Shown: positions 37,527 through 43,846 of the stretch, one piece after another
How positions within the stretch are numbered: position 1 is the first letter of the stretch
Layout: each line of letters begins with the position of its first letter
Source: Streptomyces sp. 35G-GA-8
GTDB taxonomy: Bacteria; Actinomycetota; Actinomycetes; Streptomycetales; Streptomycetaceae
DNA length: 64,000 nt
NCBI RefSeq assembly: GCF_023534745.1
Contig: NZ_JAMHJQ010000006.1
Span: 1-64,000 of the forward strand
Reading direction: 5' to 3'
Notes under the pieces: generated by a model
Databases searched by the model: none
Seen by the model: the letters and a program-made list of their open reading frames with translations, nothing else
Told to the model about the DNA's origin: nothing
Made by a program: the position numbers and the translations under genes

Positions 37527-38567
37527 TCAGCTCTTGCGTCCGATGATCAGAACGTCGTCCGGTGTGTCCTCGGGCCCGATCGTCTCGGGGTGGAAACCGG
37601 CCTCCTTGAGCCACGCGTGGCAGTCACTGACCGGGTACTCACCGCCGCCGGCGGACCATACGAGCATGCTCAGCGCGGCCAGCGTGGCGTAGAGCGGCGG
37701 CGTGCTGTTGCTGACCATCGGGTCGTAGACGATGACCGCGCCCCCCGGCCTGACCGCGTCGTACGCCTTGCGCAGCAGCGTCCGGCGCTCGTCCACACCC
37801 CAGTTGTGGAGCACATGACCGAAGATCAGCACATCGGACTCGGGCAGCGGGCCGGCGAAGAAGTCACCGCCGTGGAACGAGACCGCTCCGTCGTCGCCGA
37901 GGGCGGCCATGTGGCTGGTGAAGCTCTCCTCCAGCTGTGGCAGATCGAACACCACGCCCTTCAGATGAGGGTGCGTCAGCGCCAGATGGTGCGCGACGTT
38001 GCCGCGGGCGCCCCCGACATCGACGAACGAGCCGTAGCCGCTCCAGTCGATCTCGCCCAGGCGTCGCAGGAGGGGAGTGTTGAGCGTATCCATGCTCTCC
38101 AGGAATGATTCCGTCGATTCCCTGTCCTGGTAGAGGGTTTCGTACGGGTTGCCCTCCAGCGCGCCGGGATTCTGCGGGGAGCCCGTGCGCAGCGCCGCGC
38201 CGAGTCCTTCCCAGGCGGGGTTCAGCTCGCGCTCACAGAACTGGAGATAGCCGCCGATGAATTCGGGGCGTCCGCGCACCAGATACCGTTCGGCGGCCGG
38301 GGAGTTACGGAACGTGCCGTCCTCCGAGGCGTGCAGCAGACCCAGCCCGGCGAGCGCCAGAAAGAAGTCACTGGCCCCCGGCATGCGGTAGCCGAGCCGT
38401 TCGCTCAGTTCCTCGGCGGTGGCCGAGGAACCGGACAGTTCGGAGAAGAGATCGGACTCCGTCGCGGTAAGCAGAATCTTCGTCTGCCAGAATCCGGTCA
38501 ACGGTCCCATGACCTGACCGACGGAGGGCTCTTGCGACTCCGGGTCCGAATTTTTCTGGTCACTCAT
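37527..38567 (-). CDS. SAM-dependent O-methyltransferase (family 2, DnrK/TcmN-like)
   Basis: A 346-residue small-molecule O-methyltransferase. It has an N-terminal dimerisation/winged-helix domain (about 15-105; TATESDLFSELSG, LSERLGYRMP), then the Rossmann domain with SAM motif FVDVGGARGNVAHHL and catalytic-base region FGHVLHNWGVDE. It should methylate a phenolic hydroxyl of the angucyclinone. The ATG at 38567 has GGAGGGG upstream; an extension of 51 residues into the promoter is not credible. It is the first gene of the leftward operon. Its promoter carries the SARP heptamer repeats. Confidence 0.93.
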   Translation of the reverse strand: MSDQKNSDPESQEPSVGQVMGPLTGFWQTKILLTATESDLFSELSGSSATAEELSERLGYRMPGASDFFLALAGLGLLHASEDGTFRNSPAAERYLVRGRPEFIGGYLQFCERELNPAWEGLGAALRTGSPQNPGALEGNPYETLYQDRESTESFLESMDTLNTPLLRRLGEIDWSGYGSFVDVGGARGNVAHHLALTHPHLKGVVFDLPQLEESFTSHMAALGDDGAVSFHGGDFFAGPLPESDVLIFGHVLHNWGVDERRTLLRKAYDAVRPGGAVIVYDPMVSNSTPPLYATLAALSMLVWSAGGGEYPVSDCHAWLKEAGFHPETIGPEDTPDDVLIIGRKS

Positions 38568-38641
38568 GCGAGGCCCCTCCTGGGAGTAGCGGGACGACTC
38601 CGAAACCGAACGGATGTCGGTTCGGGTGCCGGTTCCTGTGG

Positions 38642-38684
38642 ATCCTCGCAGCGGCCGTCCAAGGAACGACCAAAGGCCGCTCAA
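38642..38684 (-). promoter_or_regulatory. SARP-type promoter of the polyketide operon
   Basis: On the minus strand three direct heptamers, TTGAGCG (38678-38684), TTGGTCG (38667-38673) and TTGGACG (38656-38662), sit at exact 11-bp spacing. GAGGAT (38642-38647), a -10-like hexamer, follows 8 bp after the last one. This is the standard layout of SARP-activated promoters and predicts a start near 38635. Confidence 0.75.
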
Positions 38685-38762
38685 TGTGAACGCGCAATCA
38701 CTGAAATGAACAGAACGCAATCAGCCGGAAACTAAAGGGAGTAAGGGTGCCGCGGGCATCCT

Positions 38763-38799
38763 GAAGGCCGGACCCGCATAGGGCGCGGGACCGGCCTTC
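38763..38799. terminator. Terminator of the MFS exporter gene
   Basis: A 15-bp inverted repeat with one mismatch (arms 38763-38777 and 38785-38799) and 7-nt loop, downstream of the exporter stop and upstream of the SARP promoter. It should insulate the main operon. Confidence 0.75.
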
Positions 38800-38861
38800 A
38801 CTGCCTTGTATTCAGTTCGGCGTCTTTCGGAGCCGCGTTCCGTGTCCTCCCCGGCGGGCCG

Positions 38862-40340
38862 TTATGTGCGCGTCATGGCGGAGCCGTCGGAGGACGACGC
38901 GTCGACCGGGGCGTCGGCCGCGGTGGGGGCCTCGGGGCGGCCGGGCAGCAGCGGAGCGGCGGCAAGAATCACCAGGGTGACCGCGAACACGAACCAGTAG
39001 GCGCCCTGGAATCCGTCGAACCCGGTGGCGCCGCCCCCCGCGGCGCCGCTGCCGACCGCCGCCAGGATCAGGGCGACACAGGCGACCCCGAGCGCTCCGC
39101 CGAGCTGGTTGAGGTTGTAGACGACGGAGCTGCCCTGCGGCACCTTCTCCGGCGGCAGAGTCCGGTACAGCGACCCCATGGTCGGCGCGCCGACGCCGCC
39201 CAGACCCAGGCCGACCGCGAACGCGGCCAGCGCCGACCACACCTCACCGCTGTCCGCGCCGAGACGGGTGAGCGCGACGGAGGCGAGCGCCGCCACGGCC
39301 GCTCCGCCCCGTACCAGATTCCGCGCTCCCAGCCGGTCGCTGAGACGTCCGGCGAGAGGCATGGCGAGCGCCGATCCCAGGCCCAGTGGCGCCACCAGCA
39401 GTCCGGCGGCGCGGGCGCCGTGTCCGTGCAGCACCTGGTAGTAGAGCGGCAGGGCGAACAGGACCGCGAACGTGGCCAGTCCGACGAGCCCCTGCACGGT
39501 CACGCTCGCGGCGAAGCCGCGGCTGCTGAACAGCCGGATGTCGATCAGCGGTTCGGTGCGGCGGATACGCAGCGCGTGGATCACGTATCCGACGAGCAGC
39601 GCGACGCCCAGGACCAGCGGGATGAGTACGGAGGGCGCGGCGAACCGCGCGTGCTCGCCCGCCTGCGTGAGGGCGAGCAGGACCGCCGCGAACCCGGGGG
39701 CCATCAGCAGGGCGCCCACGACATCGAGACGGGGTCCGGACCCGCGCGCGACGGGCGGACCGGCCGGGATCACCCGCAGCGCGAGCAGCACCGCCACGAT
39801 CCCGATGGGCAGGTTGATGTAGAACATCGAGCGCCAGCCCATGGATTCGAGCATGACCCCGCCCAGCACGGGGCCGAGTACCGGCCCGAGCGACAGGACC
39901 ACACCCATCATGCCCATCACGCGGCCCGCCCTGCTGGGGCCCGCCGCACGGGCGAGGATGACGAGGACCAGCGGGTCGACGACGCCGGCGCCGACACCCT
40001 GGACGACCCGGAAGGCCACCAGACTCCCCACGTTCCAGGCGAGCGCGGAGGCGAGCGAGCCGACCAGGAACAGCACGAGTCCGAACAGCCAGAGCTTCTT
40101 GACCCCGAACCGGCCGACCGCCCAGCTCGTGATGGGGATGGTGACCGTGAGGGCCAGCAGATAGCCGGTCGTCGCCCAACTGATGGCGCTCAGCGAGGTG
40201 TCGAACTCGTCGGCGAGGGTATCGGCCGCGACGGTGACCATGGTGCTGTCGAGGATCCCCATGATCCCGCCCAGCAGGGTCACCCCGATGAGCCGTAAGA
40301 GTCCGGGATCGAGGCGGTCATCGCTGACTTGAGACATCAC
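38862..40340 (-). CDS. MFS exporter, DHA2/EmrB-QacA family, with a TTA codon
   Basis: About 492 residues with a 14-helix DHA2 pattern: TM1 with GIMGILDSTMVTVA, motif A-like AVGRFGVKKLWLFG, motif C GPVLGPVLGGVMLESMGW, and IDIRLFSSRGF before TM9. It is likely the self-resistance exporter for the cluster product. Codon 15 (40296-40298 on the plus strand) is TTA, so full expression should need bldA tRNA. The start is GTG 40340 (7 nt after GGAG) or ATG 40337. It is divergent from the TetR gene across two TTGAACC-N4-GGTTCA operators, one sitting directly after a TATGTT -10. That makes it the prime TetR target. Confidence 0.93.
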   Translation of the reverse strand: MMSQVSDDRLDPGLLRLIGVTLLGGIMGILDSTMVTVAADTLADEFDTSLSAISWATTGYLLALTVTIPITSWAVGRFGVKKLWLFGLVLFLVGSLASALAWNVGSLVAFRVVQGVGAGVVDPLVLVILARAAGPSRAGRVMGMMGVVLSLGPVLGPVLGGVMLESMGWRSMFYINLPIGIVAVLLALRVIPAGPPVARGSGPRLDVVGALLMAPGFAAVLLALTQAGEHARFAAPSVLIPLVLGVALLVGYVIHALRIRRTEPLIDIRLFSSRGFAASVTVQGLVGLATFAVLFALPLYYQVLHGHGARAAGLLVAPLGLGSALAMPLAGRLSDRLGARNLVRGGAAVAALASVALTRLGADSGEVWSALAAFAVGLGLGGVGAPTMGSLYRTLPPEKVPQGSSVVYNLNQLGGALGVACVALILAAVGSGAAGGGATGFDGFQGAYWFVFAVTLVILAAAPLLPGRPEAPTAADAPVDASSSDGSAMTRT

Positions 40341-40375
40341 TTTCCAACTCCGTTAAGAGCGACACGTGAACGTTT

Positions 40376-40393
40376 TTGAACCGGGTGGTTCAA
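40376..40393. promoter_or_regulatory. TetR-type operator 1
   Basis: TTGAACC-GGGT-GGTTCAA, fully symmetric arms. On the minus strand it abuts a TATGTT -10 that has TTGCGG 18 bp upstream, so binding would block the exporter promoter. Confidence 0.75.
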
Positions 40394-40438
40394 CATAACG
40401 ACCCGTCAAGGTCGTCCGCAACTGGCTCGCCCAGAAAG

Positions 40439-40456
40439 TTGAACCGATGGGTTCAG
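40439..40456. promoter_or_regulatory. TetR-type operator 2
   Basis: TTGAACC-GATG-GGTTCAG. It overlaps the expected -35 of the TetR promoter (-10 TACGAT at 40474-40479), which implies autoregulation. The predicted transcription start falls on or near the GTG start codon, so the mRNA is probably leaderless. Confidence 0.72.
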
Positions 40457-40485
40457 GTATTGGGGTGGCGCGGTACGATAGCCCG

Positions 40486-41154
40486 GTGAACGGAGCCAAG
40501 ACCTCGAACGCGAGCAGACGTGAGGCGCCGCGCGGGCGCATCGACAAGCGGCAGGCGATCCTCGAAGCCGCGTTCAGGACGTTCGCCCGAGAGGGGTACG
40601 GACAGTCCTGCGTACGGGAGATCGCGGCCGAGGCGGGCGTGGCCAAGCCCACCATCTACAACCATCTCGGGGACAAGGAAACGCTGTTCCGCGAGGCGAT
40701 GCTGGCCGCCGTCGGCCGTACGAGCGGCGCGGCGATGGCGGCGCTCGAACAACTCCGGGAGCCCGAGGGCGATGTGCGCCCCGTACTGGAGGAAGCCGGC
40801 CACCGCATCCTGAAGAACCACTGCGACCAGGAGTCCCAGGCGCTGCGCCGGCTCCTCAACGCCGAAGCGGCCAGGTTCCCCGATCTGCTGGAGACCATCC
40901 AGCGCGAGGGCGCCCGGCGCCTGCACGACGCGCTCGCCGACCGCCTGGCACGTTTCGCGCTCTCCGGACGCCTGCACACCAGCGACCCCGACCTGGCAGC
41001 CGAGCAGTTCCTCGCACTGCTCACGGGCCCGATGGACCTGCGTACCCGGCTGGGCACGCGCAAGGTGTCCGACGCCGAACTGCGCACCGTGGGACGGTCC
41101 GCCGTCGACACGTTCCTGCGCGCCTACGCTCCCCGGGCCGCGGACCTCCCGTAG
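40486..41154 (+). CDS. TetR-family transcriptional repressor
   Basis: A 222-residue TetR regulator. The helix-turn-helix is AILEAAFRTFAREGYGQSCVREIAAEAGVAKPTIYNHLGDKETLFREAM, and a TetR_C-type ligand domain follows (RFPDLLETIQREGARRLHDAL). I placed the start at the GTG at 40486. An upstream ATG at 40447 would lie inside the second operator, and the -10 TACGAT predicts a leaderless message beginning at the GTG. It is divergent from the DHA2 exporter and likely represses it, itself and the SDR at 22065-22892 through three matching operators. The ligand is probably the polyketide or an intermediate. Confidence 0.92.
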   Translation: MNGAKTSNASRREAPRGRIDKRQAILEAAFRTFAREGYGQSCVREIAAEAGVAKPTIYNHLGDKETLFREAMLAAVGRTSGAAMAALEQLREPEGDVRPVLEEAGHRILKNHCDQESQALRRLLNAEAARFPDLLETIQREGARRLHDALADRLARFALSGRLHTSDPDLAAEQFLALLTGPMDLRTRLGTRKVSDAELRTVGRSAVDTFLRAYAPRAADLP

Positions 41155-41229
41155 GGGCCGTGGAGCCGTGGGCGCCCCGGAGACACTCAAGAACGACAGC
41201 GGGAAGAAGGGAACGGGAGAGGCGGGACC

Positions 41230-41937
41230 ATGACCACGACACTGATCACCGGCGCCAACAAGGGTCTTGGACACGAGACCGCCCGGCGTCTGACCGAGGC
41301 GGGCCACACGGTCCTCCTGGGGGCACGGGACCCGGGGCGCGGACAAGCGGCCGCCGGACGCATCGGCGCCCGCTTCCTCCAGCTCGACGTGACCAGCGAG
41401 GAGTCCGTCCTGGCGGCGGCCGAACGGGTCGGCGAGGAGTTCGGGCACCTGGACGTCCTCGTCAACAACGCCGGAATCACCGGCCCCCTCAAAGAGGCCG
41501 AGGACCTGACGGCCGACGACATGAGGACGCTCTACGACACCAACGTGTTCGGAGCCGTCCGGGTCACCCGCGCGTTCCTGGCGCTCCTGCGGGCCGGCAA
41601 GACCCCCACCGTGGTGAACGTCAGCAGCGGACTGGGATCGCTGGCCATCGCCGCCGAGCCCGAGCGCTTCGAGTCGCTGCTGCCCGTGTACTACCCGAGC
41701 CCGGGGTACAACTCCTCCAAGGCCGCCCTGAACATGATCACCGCGCAGTACGCGAAGGCGTTCCCGGAGATCACGTTCAACGCCGTGGACCCGGGCTGGA
41801 CCGCCACCGACTTCAACGGCCACCGGGGCGTCCAGACGGTCGAGGAGGGCGCCGAGGTGATCGTCCGTATGGCCAGCAAGGGCGGCGACGGTCCCACCGG
41901 CGGCTTCTTCGGGAACTCCGGCCCCGTCCCCTGGTGA
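41230..41937 (+). CDS. SDR-family reductase
   Basis: A 235-residue SDR (LITGANKGLGHETARRL, NNAGITG, Ser in VNVSSGLGS, YNSSK with catalytic Tyr and Lys, and TDFNGHRG). It is related to the operon SDR at 28004-28768. It lies 75 nt after the TetR gene on the same strand and could be co-transcribed with it, or with a small internal promoter. It is separated from the core operon, so its part in the pathway, probably a ketone reduction, is less certain. It is also at the cluster edge. Confidence 0.88.
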   Translation: MTTTLITGANKGLGHETARRLTEAGHTVLLGARDPGRGQAAAGRIGARFLQLDVTSEESVLAAAERVGEEFGHLDVLVNNAGITGPLKEAEDLTADDMRTLYDTNVFGAVRVTRAFLALLRAGKTPTVVNVSSGLGSLAIAAEPERFESLLPVYYPSPGYNSSKAALNMITAQYAKAFPEITFNAVDPGWTATDFNGHRGVQTVEEGAEVIVRMASKGGDGPTGGFFGNSGPVPW

Positions 41938-41971
41938 CGCCGGTGCCCCGGGTGCCCCTGTCCCGGTGAGG

Positions 41972-42637
41972 TCAGGACTCCGGGCACCGCGTACCGGAAG
42001 CGTCACCCACCGCCCCCGCGCCGCCGACCGACCCGGGCGCCGGCAGGATGATGAGCCCGGCCGCCACCGCCTGGGTCACCGCGTCGAGCCGGGAGACCGC
42101 GTCCAGTTTGCGGAAGGCGGCGTGCAGATGGCGTTTGACGGTGCCGGTCGTGATGCCGAGGCTGTTGGCCACCTGCTGGTTGGTCATGGCGGTGGCCACT
42201 CCGCGCAGCACCTGGGTCTCGCGGCGCGAGAGCGCCGGGACCGGTCTCCTGACGGCGTTCCGTACGGCCGCGGGGGCGAGTGAGCGTACCGCGGCGAGCA
42301 GGGTGTCCCAGCCCGCGTCCCGCGGCAGATATCTGTGCACCCCCGCCGCCTCCAGGGCACGCCGGTCCATCAGCGCGCCGCGGGCCGGCAGTGCCAGCAC
42401 GGCCGATCCCGGGGTGAGACGGCGCAGCGAGCGGACCGTACGGACAACGGCGCTCCCGTCCGCCCAGGGCTCCAGGACGACGACATGGGGGTGCAGAGCC
42501 GCCGCCCTGCACAAGGTCTCGTGTTCGCCGGTGGTCTGGCCGAGGACACAGATATCGGCCTGGGTGTGGAACAGCTCTGTCAGAGCGTCGCGCAGTAAGG
42601 CGGTCTCGCCGGCGACGAGGACGGAGATATGAGGCAT
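41972..42637 (-). CDS. NarL/LuxR-type regulator with atypical receiver and a TTA codon
   Basis: A 221-residue protein with a response-regulator-like N-terminus (ISVLVAGETALLRDAL) and a C-terminal LuxR helix-turn-helix (about 135-200; LSRRETQVLRGVATAMTNQQVANSLGITTGTVKRHLHAAFRKL). At the phosphoacceptor position the sequence reads VVVLEPWADG, with Glu in place of Asp, and the acidic pocket is AGET not DDE/DDH. It is probably phosphorylation-independent, as in atypical regulators such as JadR1. Codon 14 (42596-42598) is TTA, predicting bldA dependence. It converges on the SDR gene. Control of the cluster is inferred from position. Confidence 0.88.
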   Translation of the reverse strand: MPHISVLVAGETALLRDALTELFHTQADICVLGQTTGEHETLCRAAALHPHVVVLEPWADGSAVVRTVRSLRRLTPGSAVLALPARGALMDRRALEAAGVHRYLPRDAGWDTLLAAVRSLAPAAVRNAVRRPVPALSRRETQVLRGVATAMTNQQVANSLGITTGTVKRHLHAAFRKLDAVSRLDAVTQAVAAGLIILPAPGSVGGAGAVGDASGTRCPES

Positions 42638-43492
42638 GGTTCCCCTTCGGCAGGTCGGACACCCCGGTCAGGGGTGCTGACTGACATCGAGGTGCGGAAT
42701 TGCGACACGGCTGTTGGGTGGGCAGCCGTGGGCCCATGCTCGGTGCGGACCTCTCATCGGAGAGGTGCGAGGGGCCCGGTCTGACGGGCGTGGCACCGAC
42801 ATCGCCGGGTGTCCGGCAGAGCGATGAGGCGCCGGCGGGCGGACCCTTCGAAGATCCGCCGCGGCATGAACTCCGGCCGCGCGGCGTCGTGGTGCGCGAG
42901 CACGTCGAAAACCCCCCTGGTCGGCGCGTACTGCCGGTCCCGGCGCGAGACAGGTACGCAATGGCGAAACGCGGTGAAATTTTACCGCCGCGGATGACTT
43001 TGGCAACTACCCGCATATCCGTCGCGGCATGACCCGGCCACACTCCGCACCGTCCACCCAGGGGCTGTGCCCACAAAATCGGCGGTGGGGGAAGTCGGTT
43101 GACGCAAACAGGCGTGAATTGATGCCCGAGGGCGATCGGTACGCACGGCCCGGCCTGGGGGGACATCGGCCCGATCCGTCGAAGCGCGGCGTGAATTGGC
43201 GGGATCGATGCGATTGCCGGACGCCCGTTCCTGAGAAGTTCGCGGGAGGAGCGCGGATTTCGGGGCTCAGATGAGACGCGGGCGCTCTCATTGTGCGATC
43301 TGTGCGGCGCGAAAGACCCCTCCGCGCGCCGCCGTCTGACAAATGTCACTTCATGTGGGCTTGGCCACATCGGGCACTCGCTCGCGCCCGCGCGCGGCTC
43401 TGCAAAAATCGGCTTTGCCCGCAGCCGGGTTGAATGCCATGTGTCGCTATTCCCTTGGGGCCCCGGCCGTTGACGATGTTCTGGAGGAATGA
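42638..43492. other. Long gene-poor region at the right edge of the polyketide cluster
   Basis: 855 bp without a believable gene, with AT-richer patches. It contains an 18-bp near-palindrome (42971-42988), a TGACA-N2-TGTCA repeat (43337-43348), and ATGTGG-N6-CCACAT (43353-43370). These look like regulator targets. It may hold promoters for the LuxR gene (minus) and for the broken SDR (plus). Confidence 0.55.
42971..42988. promoter_or_regulatory. 18-bp near-perfect palindrome with AT core
   Basis: GCGGTGAAATTTTACCGC is symmetric at 8 of 9 pairs. It lies about 330 bp upstream of the LuxR gene start. The binding protein is unknown. Confidence 0.4.
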
Positions 43493-43640
43493 ATGAGCGA
43501 CACACGGCGAGTTGTGCTCATCAGTGGCGCCAGGCCGCGGCATTGGCGCGGCGACCGCGCGGGAATTCGGACGGCGTGGCTGCCATGTGGTCGTCAACAA
43601 TCTGCGCAATGCCCCCGACGACGGGTTCGCCAAGGAAATC
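43493..43640 (+). pseudogene. Broken N-terminal fragment of an SDR gene
   Basis: A start codon with GGAGG five nt upstream begins MSDTRRVVLISGA. A shift in frame within the Gly-rich loop (around 43530) is then needed to continue as RGIGAATAREFGRRGCHVVVNN and a further 15 residues to about 43640. Together this is the first 50 or so residues of a FabG-like SDR (TGxxxGIG, then beta-2). Nothing SDR-like follows. A one-base insertion plus a 3' truncation explain it. A sequencing error could account for the shift but not for the missing remainder. Confidence 0.65.
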
Positions 43641-43846
43641 TCTCACATACTGGGATGCTGTCCAGAGGGTGAGACGGAGGGGTGTTCGCCGCCCGTTGAG
43701 CGCACTCGGTGTCCAGAGGGACCACATGGGGTAAAAATCCACCAAAGGAGCCTATCCGCGTAAAGTCGTCATATTGTTCCACGGCCTACGAAGGGCTCCG
43801 GTCGTCCGAGCACCTGAAGGGCAGCCGCCCGGCGGGGAGAGATCAT

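Noticed and set aside
42668-43006. A 112-residue minus-strand gene in the gene-poor region
   Set aside because: It has no ribosome site, no recognisable fold and Arg/Pro-rich shadow composition.
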